DNA of 64,000 nt from Candidatus Methanoperedens sp. (GTDB taxonomy: Archaea > Halobacteriota > Methanosarcinia > Methanosarcinales > Methanoperedenaceae), in assembly GCA_012026835.1 (NCBI GenBank), contig VEPN01000004.1, positions 1 to 64,000 on the forward strand, written 5' to 3'. Both the position numbers and the translations under genes were made by a program. Within the stretch, counting starts at the first letter, position 1; the number at the start of each line of letters is the position of its first letter. Shown here in pieces: positions 43,087 to 52,671 of this stretch. The notes below the pieces were generated by a model that worked only from the letters and a program-made list of their open reading frames with translations, ran no database searches and had not been told where the DNA came from.

Positions 43087-44109
43087 ATGAAAGCGAAAGT
43101 TGCAATCAACGGGTATGGGACTATAGGAAAGCGTGTGGCGGATGCAGTTTCTGCCCAGGAAGACATGGAAATCACAGGTGTCGTGAAAACAAGACCGAGC
43201 TTTGAAGCACGCATTGCAAAGGAAAAAGGTTATCAGCTTTATGCGGCAGCTAAAGAGAATATCGATGATTTCAGGAAATCAAAATTAGAAATCAGCGGTA
43301 CGCTTGATGAATTGCTGGATGAAGCGGATATAGTGATTGATGCAACTCCCGGAGATACAGGCGAAGAGTATAAAAAACTCTATGAAAAACACGGGGTAAA
43401 GGCTATCTGGCAGGGAGGGGAGGAACATGAACTTGCAGGATTTTCATTCAACTCAGAGGCAAATTATAAAGACGCATTGGGCAGGGATTTTGCAAGGGTG
43501 GTTTCATGCAATACGACAGGGCTTGTCAGGGTTTTGTATGCTCTTGATTCAGCATACGGTGTAAAGAAAGCCCGTGTGACCCTGATGAGGCGCGCTGCTG
43601 ACCCGAACGATATAAAAACAGGCCCCATAAACGCCCTTGTGCCCGACCCTATCAAGCTCCCGTCACATCACGGGCCTGATGTGAATTCAATACTTCCGCA
43701 TATTGATATCACGACCATGGCAGTGAAGACCTCAACCACGCTCATGCACCTTCATGCACTGAATACCGAATTGAAAAACAAATGCAGTGAAGATGACATC
43801 ACAAAGCTTTTTGGAGAAAGGCCGCGCATAAGGCTTGTGAGCAGCAGGGACAGGATAAAATCAACAGCAGAGGCGATGGAACTGGCAAAAGACATGGGAA
43901 GGCCAAGAGGCGATATGTGGGAGAATGTGGTGTGGAAGGATTCGATATCCATCGATAAAGGGGAGCTCTATTTCTTCCAGGCTATACATCAGGAATCGGA
44001 TGTCGTTCCTGAGAACGTGGATGCTATCAGGGCGCTGTGCGGATTGGAAAAAGATGGGATGAAATCAATTAAGAAGACGAATGAGGCTCTTGGGATAACG
44101 GCTTTGTGA
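43087..44109 (+). CDS. gap: Glyceraldehyde-3-phosphate dehydrogenase, type II (archaeal)
   Basis: This 340-residue NAD(P)-dependent enzyme of glycolysis and gluconeogenesis has the N-terminal Rossmann motif VAINGYGTIGKRVADAV and the catalytic cysteine in VSCNTTGLVRVL near residue 140. The archaeal-type segment RRAADPNDIKTGPINALVP near residue 170 also fits. Sequence and length match type II GAPDH. Its tight linkage to the CooT gene is probably incidental. Confidence 0.96.
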   Translation: MKAKVAINGYGTIGKRVADAVSAQEDMEITGVVKTRPSFEARIAKEKGYQLYAAAKENIDDFRKSKLEISGTLDELLDEADIVIDATPGDTGEEYKKLYEKHGVKAIWQGGEEHELAGFSFNSEANYKDALGRDFARVVSCNTTGLVRVLYALDSAYGVKKARVTLMRRAADPNDIKTGPINALVPDPIKLPSHHGPDVNSILPHIDITTMAVKTSTTLMHLHALNTELKNKCSEDDITKLFGERPRIRLVSSRDRIKSTAEAMELAKDMGRPRGDMWENVVWKDSISIDKGELYFFQAIHQESDVVPENVDAIRALCGLEKDGMKSIKKTNEALGITAL

Positions 44110-44195
44110 GATATTGCTTTTTTCTCTAATAAAGAATTTAAAGTTGAGTGAAATTAGCGATTGTGCCACTCGATTTGGATTGTGAGGTGAAGGTT

Positions 44196-44218
44196 GAAAT
44201 CGATTTTAAATTGATTTC
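44196..44218. promoter_or_regulatory. 23-bp near-perfect palindrome, candidate operator
   Basis: GAAATCGATTTTAAATT then GATTTC reads nearly the same on both strands, with one mismatched pair besides the centre. It lies just upstream of a TATA-like box (AACTATATATG, 44223-44233) for the membrane protein gene at 44270. Outer arms GAAATC/GATTTC are exact. It may be the target of the winged-helix regulator now decayed downstream. Confidence 0.45.
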
Positions 44219-44269
44219 AGGATAACTATATATGTCCTTTCATCCATGAATTCAACAGAGAATTAATAT

Positions 44270-45112
44270 ATGTATGAGGATAAAGTAAATCGACCAAAGA
44301 AAAATCGTGTAAACTGGAAAATTTTGGTTCTTATTGTTGTTGTAATTCTGGCTGGCATTGGTTTAGCTGTTGTGCAGGAATTTATAAAGGATAAATATCT
44401 GCGGATTGTCCCAATAGAGAAACATCTTTCCTTAGATTCTGAAAAAGGCAAAAATTTAACGACCAGTGCAGAAAAAGCACTTGAAAAAGAAGGCATTGAT
44501 CTAAGGTATCTGTTCCCCTTAACTATTATCGAATCGTCATCTTATAACCCGTCGAGTAGCCCGGTTTTGAGATTCAGCGGAACGAAAACATTTTATAGCG
44601 CAAAGGTTTACTCCAACCATAATTTAACCGATATAGAAGCAAATTCTGTGTTTGCTGCCGACCTCAATAGGTATAGTATTGATTTCCAAAGTTACGGAGA
44701 AATCTGGGAATATGGCAAAAATTATTCCCTGAATATAAGCAATAACGCTTTAGAGATAATAGACAGGGGGGACAATAGAGTGAAACTGAAAATTTTGAAT
44801 TATAGTGTTATTCAAAATGAAGAGCAGACAGGTGCGATAGTCGATGAGATTAACGGGCAGTTTGAAAAGGCTCAGCGTGAATTCCGTATAGGGCAAAAAG
44901 AACCTGTGGTTATAATTGATGCTCCGAGCCATACAGGCAATTTAAAAAATATGGGTAATTTATTATTGGAGGTTGGATTCTGTGGGTCTCAACCGTGCAG
45001 TATACGTATAGAAGAGGAATCTCAGGAGAATGAAAGCAAAGGTTGGGTAGAGGTTATATACACACGCAGGATCAAGTATTTGAATATCTCAAAAGCAGGA
45101 GGAGCGAGTTAA
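44270..45112 (+). CDS. Hypothetical membrane-anchored extracellular protein
   Basis: The 280-residue protein has a basic N-terminus and one membrane span (about 17-39), followed by a mostly beta extracellular region with several N-X-S/T sites (KNLTT, HNLTD, KNYSLNIS). Cysteines in GFCGSQPCSI may form a disulfide. No family is recognised. AGGAGG at its end serves the next gene, a membrane winged-helix regulator remnant, implying an operon. Confidence 0.55.
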   Translation: MYEDKVNRPKKNRVNWKILVLIVVVILAGIGLAVVQEFIKDKYLRIVPIEKHLSLDSEKGKNLTTSAEKALEKEGIDLRYLFPLTIIESSSYNPSSSPVLRFSGTKTFYSAKVYSNHNLTDIEANSVFAADLNRYSIDFQSYGEIWEYGKNYSLNISNNALEIIDRGDNRVKLKILNYSVIQNEEQTGAIVDEINGQFEKAQREFRIGQKEPVVIIDAPSHTGNLKNMGNLLLEVGFCGSQPCSIRIEEESQENESKGWVEVIYTRRIKYLNISKAGGAS

Positions 45113-45516
45113 TTGAAAGTTGAACTTAACTGGAAAATTGTGTTAGCATTCATCTTCCTATCTTGTTAGTCAGCATAGGCTCTATATTTTTAGGATCATC
45201 GTTGATGTATTTACTCAATTTGAGTTTTGGCCATGAGCAACGATATCAAACTTGTATGGAAACAAAAGAGTTTGTTAAAACAAGTTCGGTTGAGGATACG
45301 CAAGAAAAATGGAAAAATATCCTTGAAACACTAACAGGCGATGAAAAATAAATATACCAGATGATATACAATTCAAACGGTGAAATCTTTCAAAAAGATA
45401 TAAATGTATCTGATTTTTCAAGAGCTAAAATCACAAGACTTTTAGATTACCTGGAAAAACGCGGGCTTATAGAAAGGAAAAGCTGCGGCATGACCAATAA
45501 AGTAGTGTTAAAATAA
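45113..45516 (+). pseudogene. Membrane-anchored winged-helix regulator, disrupted twice
   Basis: A TTG start at 45113, placed one base after the previous stop and 7 bases after AGGAGG, opens LKVELNWKIVLAFIFLS and hits TAG. Adding one base near 45160 restores a second hydrophobic stretch and a linker to LTGDEK. A TAA at 45349-45351 then interrupts, and the same frame continues with IYQMIYNSNGEIFQKDI and the winged-helix RAKITRLLDYLEKRG, ending at 45516. In the archaeal family the position of the TAA is normally a lysine (DEKKIY). Two lesions make decay more likely than error. Confidence 0.7.
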
Positions 45517-45591
45517 ACAAAGAAAACGCACATAAAAGCTTTAAATCATGGGTCTTATTCCTCAACCTCATAATACTGCGTAACATTTATC

Positions 45592-46776
45592 ATGTTTTGC
45601 AACAACTCATGCTCTATGAGTAAATTATGGTTTGGTGTCTGTTTTATTATATTATTGACAATGGTTACTGGCGCGAGTGCAGTTTCAGTTGAGAACGTGA
45701 AAAAACTTGACATTAATGAAACGAACCTGTGGGACCCTGTAATCAGTCCTGACGGCACAAAAATTGCATATGCTGCATACGATGATGCACGCAACCAGCA
45801 GATATTTGTGATCAACGCGGATGGCACAGGCAAGCAAAAGCTTATTGGTGACGCACTTAAAAAATGGGGGCTTGCATGGGGCCAGGATAAGATCGCTTAT
45901 ATGTCATTCGGAAAAGACGGACTGGAAAAGATTTTTGTCGTAAATCCTGACGGCACCGGAAACCAGCAACTCATTCTTGATAACACGAGGCAGGGTAACG
46001 CAGCGGGAGATAAGCCACCCCAGTGGGCTGCACCGTCATGGAGCTCTGATGGCAAGACCCTGGCATACACTTCCCTTGATGAGAAAACAGACCCGAAGAT
46101 ATATATCGTCAATGCGGATAGCACAGGCAAAAGACTGGTGTTCAAAGATAATTTCAAGCAGTGGAGTCCATCGTTTAGCCCTGATGGGAAGAATATAGTA
46201 TATGTTTCATATAACGACAGATACAACGAAGAGCTCTTCATAGTTGATATCGAAGGTACGGCGAGAAGACAACTCACCTTTGATGAAATAAAAAAGAATA
46301 ACCCTATCTGGGGACCCGATGGTACGATAACTTTCATTTCTTATGAAAATGTGACATCATCAAATGAGAAAATTTTTGCGATAAACCAGGACGGGACTGG
46401 CAAGAGGTTGTTCGTTGATTCAGACTACAGGCAAAGAAGCCCCACATTCAGCAGGGATGGCACGAAATTCGCTTATGATGCCATAGATAGCACCGGTGTC
46501 TCGAGAATCACAGTTGGGGATATTGTGGGTATTGTGAGTACTACAACTACAGCCGCCGTCACACCTTCTCCGGTCGTTCCAGCGGTTACAACGCCTGTGG
46601 CAATAAAAACCACGGAGCCCGCAAAGACCGCAGCGCAAACGCCTGGTATAGAGGAGACGCCAGAAGGAGGAAGTGACACAAAAGGTGTCGCTTTAACAAT
46701 GATAGTGGTGCTGGTAATAATAATCGTACTGCTGGCTGGTATTCTTGTCCTTTCAGATAAATTTAAAAAGAAATGA
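45592..46776 (+). CDS. Secreted TolB-like beta-propeller (PD40/WD40-like) protein, membrane anchored
   Basis: The 394-residue protein has a signal peptide (about 10-31) and at least five PD40 repeats with the pattern SPDGTKIAYAAYDD..IFVINADGTGK (about 45-310). A Thr/Pro-rich linker (about 315-360) and a C-terminal span (about 366-388) with a KKK tail follow. This is a typical architecture for an archaeal cell-surface protein with a propeller outside. Binding partner unknown. An internal ATG at 45616 is an alternative start just ahead of the signal peptide. Confidence 0.75.
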   Translation: MFCNNSCSMSKLWFGVCFIILLTMVTGASAVSVENVKKLDINETNLWDPVISPDGTKIAYAAYDDARNQQIFVINADGTGKQKLIGDALKKWGLAWGQDKIAYMSFGKDGLEKIFVVNPDGTGNQQLILDNTRQGNAAGDKPPQWAAPSWSSDGKTLAYTSLDEKTDPKIYIVNADSTGKRLVFKDNFKQWSPSFSPDGKNIVYVSYNDRYNEELFIVDIEGTARRQLTFDEIKKNNPIWGPDGTITFISYENVTSSNEKIFAINQDGTGKRLFVDSDYRQRSPTFSRDGTKFAYDAIDSTGVSRITVGDIVGIVSTTTTAAVTPSPVVPAVTTPVAIKTTEPAKTAAQTPGIEETPEGGSDTKGVALTMIVVLVIIIVLLAGILVLSDKFKKK

Positions 46777-47886
46777 TCATTCAACTTTAGATGGAAGCAA
46801 TCCCTTCTTTTTTACCCACCAGTAAGCCAACCATGTTGAAAATATTGTTGAACCGATGAGCAGAACCGAGAACCATCCCCTATCCTGGGGCCCCATCTCA
46901 AAAGCAGCATTGCCAAAAACCGTTGCAAGTGTATTCGGTACAAGAACCGCAGTTCCAAGCAAAGTAAGCCATCCCACCACAAGGGCGAGCCTGTTGTTTA
47001 ATGCCTGGAGCTGGTTGTTGTATATGCTCTGGAGAACCTCAAGACCTGAAGCCAGGACATCAGACATGTGCTCGCTAAGTGAAATATGCCTGTTGATATC
47101 ATCAGACAATATCCCTATCCTGGCCAGCAACTTTGGGTTATCTGTTATAAGCTCCGCATCCCCGTGGCGCAGTGAATTTACCACATCAAGAGTAGCCCAC
47201 AGAGTGTCCATATAGCTTATAAGCGCATGTTTCATATTGTATATCTCTGGTGCGATCATTCCCCTTGGTGCCATGGGATCAAGGAGATTCTTGCTTAGTT
47301 CATCCCCCTGCGCCTCAAGCTCTCTTAGATGTTCAAAGTTACTGTTACTGTTCTCGTCGATGATACGCGTGAGAATTATCGATAATTTATCCTGCAGGAG
47401 GAGATTGGGTTTTATTTTTCTCATGAAGGCGTCAGCATACCGTGAAAAACGTATCAGCCGTGTTACATTCTCTTCATGCAATGTCAGGATAAGGTCTTTC
47501 CTGATCAATATCAATATCGGGCTGATGAGAACATCAAATTTCTTTACAGCAACAGCAGGAAGCATTAACCCCATCTCTGTTTCGCGATCCTCGTATGCCG
47601 ACAGGTAACTTGAAAGAATGGTCGGGACAAGGGTAGAGCTAAAACCAAGGGACATTGCGATAATCTCGGCATCTTTCTTTATATCCCTTACAGGAAAGTT
47701 CAACCAGGCTACTGCTGAATCCTTCAGCAACGGCATAAACTCGTGGGGACTTTCTCCTGTCAACTTTATAGGCCTTCCTCCAGCTACCGGAAGAGCCACG
47801 CAGAAGGCACATTTGCTATTAGATTGGGAGATCTGCTCTTTTTTATCCATGCCAGGTAATGTGATTTCGACCTTTTCCTCAATCAT
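46777..47886 (-). CDS. CorA-like divalent cation transporter lacking the GMN motif
   Basis: The protein (369 residues from ATG 47886; AGGTGTG upstream) has a long cytoplasmic N-terminal part and two C-terminal spans (about 313-333 and 343-363), as in CorA magnesium transporters. The pore motif YGMN, which normally follows the first span, is not present: the sequence there is TVFGNAAFEMG. This suggests altered ion selectivity or a divergent subfamily. The gene overlaps the end of argH by 8 bases. Confidence 0.7.
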   Translation of the reverse strand: MIEEKVEITLPGMDKKEQISQSNSKCAFCVALPVAGGRPIKLTGESPHEFMPLLKDSAVAWLNFPVRDIKKDAEIIAMSLGFSSTLVPTILSSYLSAYEDRETEMGLMLPAVAVKKFDVLISPILILIRKDLILTLHEENVTRLIRFSRYADAFMRKIKPNLLLQDKLSIILTRIIDENSNSNFEHLRELEAQGDELSKNLLDPMAPRGMIAPEIYNMKHALISYMDTLWATLDVVNSLRHGDAELITDNPKLLARIGILSDDINRHISLSEHMSDVLASGLEVLQSIYNNQLQALNNRLALVVGWLTLLGTAVLVPNTLATVFGNAAFEMGPQDRGWFSVLLIGSTIFSTWLAYWWVKKKGLLPSKVE

Positions 47887-49342
47887 ACTTACACACCTTA
47901 CCAAGCTTTACGGATGCCACATTGATCTTCTCGCGAAATAAGCCTGCATCATTTCCGGCAACCAGGAGTTTTTTCCTGATCGCTTTTACCTGTCGTTTTG
48001 TTTCCCTGGGAGCAGGCCCTCCCTGAACACTTCGCCTCCTGATGTTCCCAAGCGTATCAAGAGCTTCCCCGATGTCTTTTTCAGACAGGCCGTTTTCGCT
48101 TAATTTCTTATGGATTATATCCATTGAGAGGTCGTCCAGTACCGGAATAGTCGGGATTTCTCCGCTTTTTGCTATTGAACCCACTATGTGATGTGCAGTC
48201 CTGAATGGAATGCCGGTATTTCGTACAATAGTATCGGCAAGCTCTGTAGCGCATATAAATCCTTTTTCGGATGCTTTTCTCATATCCTCCCTATTTACCT
48301 TCATCGTCCTCGTCATACCTCCTGCCATCCGCGCGCAGGAACGTGTAGTATCACATGCCCTCCACAGGTGGGGCGTGGCTTCCTGGAGGTCGCGGTTGTA
48401 GCTGTAGGGAAGCGCCTTGCATATCGTTAATACGGAAACAAGGGCGCCGTGGATTGTCCCGGTCTTTGCGCGCATGAGCTCTGCGATGTCGGGATTTTTC
48501 TTTTGCGGCATTATAGACGACGTGGATGAATAACTGTCATCAAGTTCGATAAAACCAAATTCAGACGTACTCCATAAGATGAGTTCTTCCGCAAGCCTGC
48601 TGAGGTTTGTCATCAGGTTGGCAAAACTGCTGATGCTCTCGATCATGAAATCGCGTGTACTGACCGCATCCATCGAGTTCTCTATAATCGAATCAAATCC
48701 GAGAAGTTCTGCCGTCCTTTTCCTGTTTATCCGGAAACCCGTGGAGGCAAAAGCAGCAGCACCGAGAGGACTCTGGTTTGTTCTCTCGTATGCCCTTTTT
48801 AGCCTTTCTAAATCCCGCAAAAAGGCGTTTGAATGGGCAAGAAGATGATGGGCAAGCGTGGTAGGCTGGGCGTGCTGGGTATGTGTATAACCCGGCATAA
48901 TAGTCTCATGATGTTTCGCTGCCAGTTCAATGAGGGTTGAGACAAGGTCGTGGACTTCATCCATGAGATTCAGGAGTTCCTCACGAAGCGCAATGCGGAT
49001 ACACGTGGCAACTTCATCGTTCCTCGAACGGGCCGAGTGCATACGTCCACCCGTGTCCTCACCCACGATCTCTATCAGCCTGGCCTCAAGGGCAATATGG
49101 ACATCTTCATATGAGGTATCAAGCGCCGATATACCGTCTTTTTTTATTTTATCAAGTCCTGAAAGGATGGCCGAACAATCCGCGGCATTGATGATATCCT
49201 GCTCCTTTAGCATGATCACATGAGCTTTGTCAACTTCGATATCAGCCTCGAATATTCTCCTGTCTGCTTCCATGGATGATGTAAAACACATGATATCCCG
49301 GTCAGGTCCAGCCGAGAAACGCCCTCGTCTTAATATATTCAT
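47879..49342 (-). CDS. argH: Argininosuccinate lyase
   Basis: The 487-residue enzyme splits argininosuccinate to arginine and fumarate, the last step of arginine synthesis. Motifs are GGRMHSARSRNDEVAT near residue 98, the histidine segment TQHAQPTTLAHHLL near 150 and the fumarase-family signature SSIMPQKKNPD near 272. The N-terminus MNILRRGRFSAGPD is typical of archaeal ArgH. Product arginine could supply the nearby SpeA. Confidence 0.94.
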   Translation of the reverse strand: MNILRRGRFSAGPDRDIMCFTSSMEADRRIFEADIEVDKAHVIMLKEQDIINAADCSAILSGLDKIKKDGISALDTSYEDVHIALEARLIEIVGEDTGGRMHSARSRNDEVATCIRIALREELLNLMDEVHDLVSTLIELAAKHHETIMPGYTHTQHAQPTTLAHHLLAHSNAFLRDLERLKRAYERTNQSPLGAAAFASTGFRINRKRTAELLGFDSIIENSMDAVSTRDFMIESISSFANLMTNLSRLAEELILWSTSEFGFIELDDSYSSTSSIMPQKKNPDIAELMRAKTGTIHGALVSVLTICKALPYSYNRDLQEATPHLWRACDTTRSCARMAGGMTRTMKVNREDMRKASEKGFICATELADTIVRNTGIPFRTAHHIVGSIAKSGEIPTIPVLDDLSMDIIHKKLSENGLSEKDIGEALDTLGNIRRRSVQGGPAPRETKRQVKAIRKKLLVAGNDAGLFREKINVASVKLGKVCKYD

Positions 49343-49742
49343 AAAACTTCATTAATTCATCTCATCAGGTATAAATATAATGTGAACAATCCTGAAGGAC
49401 TCCGGACATCCCCTGTTGCCAAAGTCCTTGACGGGCGTCAATTCCCGTAGTTCCTGCAAGTACTATCTGGTCTGTTCAAGACGACCTCCTGTTCTTAATC
49501 CCAGCGCCTAATTGATTATAGTGCTTTCCAGAATATATGTTATTGAAAAAAAACGTGACCACCGGGATATTAAAAGTAAAAAACGATACCATTGATGGCT
49601 GTAAACTGGAAGTTTACAGAAATCCTATTAAGAACCTCTTCGGAAAGTTAAAACCACAAGAGAACACAGAGATTCTGAAACTATCTCTGAGCTTCTGTGG
49701 TTGGTTCAAAGATATATTACTGGTTGATTCTCCGGATAGGCG
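49343..49742. other. Intergenic region with hairpin and possible transposase remnant
   Basis: No convincing gene is present. A hairpin at 49652-49702 pairs AACCACA...CAGAGAT with ATCTCTGA...TGTGGTT, just after the end of the minus-strand subtilase gene, and may act as terminator or intergenic repeat. On the minus strand 49375-49500 can be read as AGTTGIDARQG-like text loosely resembling the C-terminus of IS605-type OrfB, with stops. A 69-codon open frame on the plus strand (49537-49746) overlaps the hairpin and is probably chance. Confidence 0.35.
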
Positions 49743-52592
49743 CTAATTCCCCCATGCAGGCTCAGGAACCGCAAGCCTGCGGGTGAATACCCAGTCAGTG
49801 CTGATACTGCTGCTTGGCTGTGCGGCAGCCATGAAAACTTTCATCCCACCAGTCGGGACATCCGTGGTTTTTGTGTGAACCAGGGAGCCGCTTATATAAT
49901 AATCTATTTTTGTATCATAGACATCAATTCTTACTACCGAAAATAAGGGGAGATCGTTTAAAGATCCTTCACTACTGATAAGACCATTATTGGAGGATGC
50001 GAATCCATTTAACGCTGCTGGACCTCCATTAAAAAATACAGAATAACTTGGTGAGATAACACTTTGACTCGATGCCATTCCAATTATAAATCCTCCAGGA
50101 TGAACCACTATATCTTTGGAAAAAAATTCAACACTCAGGGGAGGAGACAAAGATGCCGCCCCGCCAGAAAACAAAGACCACCAGGTGTTAGTTCCTCCCA
50201 CAACGGTTGCCGCAGAGTTAGATGCAGAACAACTGCCAGATCCATATTGATTACTGGCCGGACCGCATGTCCACGTTCCCGATATTGAATCAAAATGATC
50301 AAAAAACTCAAATGTGCTTGTCCCGCTGCTCGCACTTGTGGCATAAGGGTTGCCATAATACACGTAAATACTGGCGGTATTCGGGCTTGCGGGAATGGGA
50401 CCCACTTCAACCCAGACCGTGGCGCTTACTCCTGGAGTGTAGGACTCTATCCAGTAATCCAGCAATGTGACACCGTCTGATTTCGTGAACCGCAGGTCGC
50501 CGAAGTCGTCCCTGGCATTGCCTCCGAGATAGACCGTGCCCGGCGTGTCGGTTCCGGAGCCCTTGAAGACTGTGAGCTTCATCTGGTAGTTGGTCTGAGA
50601 GCCTGCTGAGGTGCCGGTGATGGTTTTTTGCTTTCTGGAGTCCCAGCCTGAGAGGTAGGAATTTGTTTCAATTGTTGCTTTGGCAAACCCGAGATATTCA
50701 TATAATCCATCAAATCTTGGGGCAACGACCCTTGCTTTGAAGGTTCCGGTTGTTGCTGGAGTAAATTCAACTATCTCGTAGTTGTTATCTTCACTTATTG
50801 ATTTATTTACAACATTGTTATTCGGATCCATAATATATAAGTCCAAATTTGATTGTAATGTATCGTTTGTTGGCGGATGGTTAGAGTCGGGATGAGAAGC
50901 CCAGGCTATAGCCACTCTGATCTTCTGATTTACTGATGTTACTGTGAATATGTAGTCTTTAGGGGAACTGAAATCACTGGCAAACACCACATCTCCAGCC
51001 ATATTGTTATTAGTCACAACCTCATATGCTTTGGATATATTTATTCCACCTGCTCCATCATATTCGCTCAGATTGGGTGCTCCCTCTATGTTATGATCTG
51101 CAGATGCCATAATAACAGCTTTTACTGTTTCAGGCCAGCTTCTTAACCCGCTGTTTGCCTGCATGAGCAAAGCTGCTTCTGCGGCAACAGCGGGTGATGC
51201 AAGGCTTGTCCCTCTTTGTTGTGTTATCCCCTCTGGAGCCAAAGTTGTAATTCGAGAATCCCAGTATGTATGTGAAGCTACAGCTACAACCTCTGGTTTC
51301 TCTCTATCGCTGTATGGTGATATTGGATCCCTCCAGGGTGAACCAGGGTTCTGGCCCATACCCCACATTGTATCATCTGACCAATCGGAAGTACCTTTAT
51401 CTTCGAATCCACCGACAGTAATTACATTGTAAGCTAAGCCGGGCGACATAATATTGCCATTATCACCTTCAATATTATTTCCTGCAACTGCTGTCACTGT
51501 TTTATATTCGCTCCACACGACATGGTCAAAGTATTTATCAATTCCACTAAAAACAAGGTATGTATTGTTCCCCCAGCTATTGCTCAGTATATTTGCACCT
51601 TGGGAAATTGCCCATTCTGACGCCGCAATCAACCTAGCTTCATCACCATCCCCGAATCCAGCGTTTGCACTCAATAATCCTGGTACTCCGTAGGATATTC
51701 CCTGATATATGGGATGCTTACTTGCAACTATTCCCGCTACTTCAGTCGCATGGGAAGATGAATTTGCGCTTGAATTGTAAGCATTGCCTTGTGTAAGATA
51801 GGAATGCGGGAATTGTATTTTCCCATGTTCAACCACAGCCACTTTGACCCCGCTTCCAGTAATTCCTGCATTCCATAAAGGTTGCACTCTTTCGGTCTGT
51901 GCTACTTTATCCAGCATTGGCTGAAATTCCCTTGCCAGATATATTCCTTCAACTTCTGGTATATTTTCTACATCGGCCATTAACTTTGCAGGAACTGACG
52001 CATATATCAGGGGTGCATACTGGGAAGCGTATCTCATGTTTATATTCTTCGTCTTAAGTTTATCCAGAACAGGTTTCTCCTTTTCTGCATGGGCTTTTCT
52101 CTTTGAATCCAGCATGTCATTATATTCTTTCTCGCTGATTTCCCGTTCAGGCTTTGGCGTTTCTGCTATTGGGCTCAGCCATATCCCAACTTCCACCGTC
52201 TCATCTGGCTTCATCTTTTGCAGCTTATCATACAATGCAACTTCTTTCTTGCCATATTTTTCTCTGTATTTGGCGTGTTCCAGTTCCCTCGCTACTTTAA
52301 TGTCTATTATGTTGCCTGCCTCATCAAGATTAACAATGTATGATTCCACGGTTTTCGGATCCAGGATTTTCACACTCAAGATTTTCTGGTTTGATAATGG
52401 AAAATTCGGCTCTTTCTCACTCTCTATTATCAACCGTTCTTTTGGTATAGTATGCTTCTGCGATATATAATCAAGGGCTTTTTCAGAGTTTGTCTTGTTC
52501 ACCTTTGCGTCCACTGGCGATGCAAAAATAACCGCCAGCAGCACTAAAGCGGCAATAAGCACGCCTATTCCAGATCTTCTAATAATGTTCAT
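49743..52592 (-). CDS. Secreted subtilisin-like (S8) serine protease with DUF2341 domain
   Basis: From ATG 52592 (GGGAGGAC 5 bases upstream) the precursor has 949 residues. A signal peptide (about 4-29) is followed by a propeptide region to about 230 and the S8 domain. Catalytic motifs are HATEVAGI near residue 281 and GTSLASPAVAAEAAL for the serine; the oxyanion asparagine is in SNSWGNN. The expected Asp motif DTG is VVEHG, with Glu at about residue 255. A C-terminal DUF2341/lectin-like region starts GWDSRKQKTITG (about 655). It lies behind a structured leader and a PrcB-like lipoprotein gene. Confidence 0.85.
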   Translation of the reverse strand: MNIIRRSGIGVLIAALVLLAVIFASPVDAKVNKTNSEKALDYISQKHTIPKERLIIESEKEPNFPLSNQKILSVKILDPKTVESYIVNLDEAGNIIDIKVARELEHAKYREKYGKKEVALYDKLQKMKPDETVEVGIWLSPIAETPKPEREISEKEYNDMLDSKRKAHAEKEKPVLDKLKTKNINMRYASQYAPLIYASVPAKLMADVENIPEVEGIYLAREFQPMLDKVAQTERVQPLWNAGITGSGVKVAVVEHGKIQFPHSYLTQGNAYNSSANSSSHATEVAGIVASKHPIYQGISYGVPGLLSANAGFGDGDEARLIAASEWAISQGANILSNSWGNNTYLVFSGIDKYFDHVVWSEYKTVTAVAGNNIEGDNGNIMSPGLAYNVITVGGFEDKGTSDWSDDTMWGMGQNPGSPWRDPISPYSDREKPEVVAVASHTYWDSRITTLAPEGITQQRGTSLASPAVAAEAALLMQANSGLRSWPETVKAVIMASADHNIEGAPNLSEYDGAGGINISKAYEVVTNNNMAGDVVFASDFSSPKDYIFTVTSVNQKIRVAIAWASHPDSNHPPTNDTLQSNLDLYIMDPNNNVVNKSISEDNNYEIVEFTPATTGTFKARVVAPRFDGLYEYLGFAKATIETNSYLSGWDSRKQKTITGTSAGSQTNYQMKLTVFKGSGTDTPGTVYLGGNARDDFGDLRFTKSDGVTLLDYWIESYTPGVSATVWVEVGPIPASPNTASIYVYYGNPYATSASSGTSTFEFFDHFDSISGTWTCGPASNQYGSGSCSASNSAATVVGGTNTWWSLFSGGAASLSPPLSVEFFSKDIVVHPGGFIIGMASSQSVISPSYSVFFNGGPAALNGFASSNNGLISSEGSLNDLPLFSVVRIDVYDTKIDYYISGSLVHTKTTDVPTGGMKVFMAAAQPSSSISTDWVFTRRLAVPEPAWGN

Positions 52593-52609
52593 TTTAGTCC
52601 TCCCTAAAT

Positions 52610-52671
52610 GATTGATTTGTGGCTCTGCCTTTGGCACGAAGAGTTATGCCACTCTTCTGAGACAATCAATC
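52610..52671 (-). ncRNA. Structured 5-prime leader of the subtilase gene, candidate cis-regulatory RNA (copy 1)
   Basis: In RNA sense (minus strand) the 62-nt element is closed by GATTGATT pairing with AATCAATC. Inside are two hairpins: GAAGAGT/ACTCTTC with a 6-base loop and TGCC-AAA-GGCA. A CTC/GAG pair extends the closing stem, giving a three-way junction. It ends 5 bases before the ribosome site of the protease gene. The whole element recurs at 54104-54165 with changes that keep the stems. The type does not match any riboswitch I know. Confidence 0.55.

Noticed and set aside
49375-49500. Intact IS605-type transposase gene
   Set aside because: Only a vague C-terminal resemblance with stops is seen; at most a remnant.
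49537-49746. A 69-codon frame as a gene
   Set aside because: It overlaps a hairpin and the subtilase end, has no ribosome site and no recognisable protein pattern.
52610-52671. Known cyclic-di-GMP or TPP riboswitch
   Set aside because: Signature sequences of these classes are not present; only the junction shape is similar.
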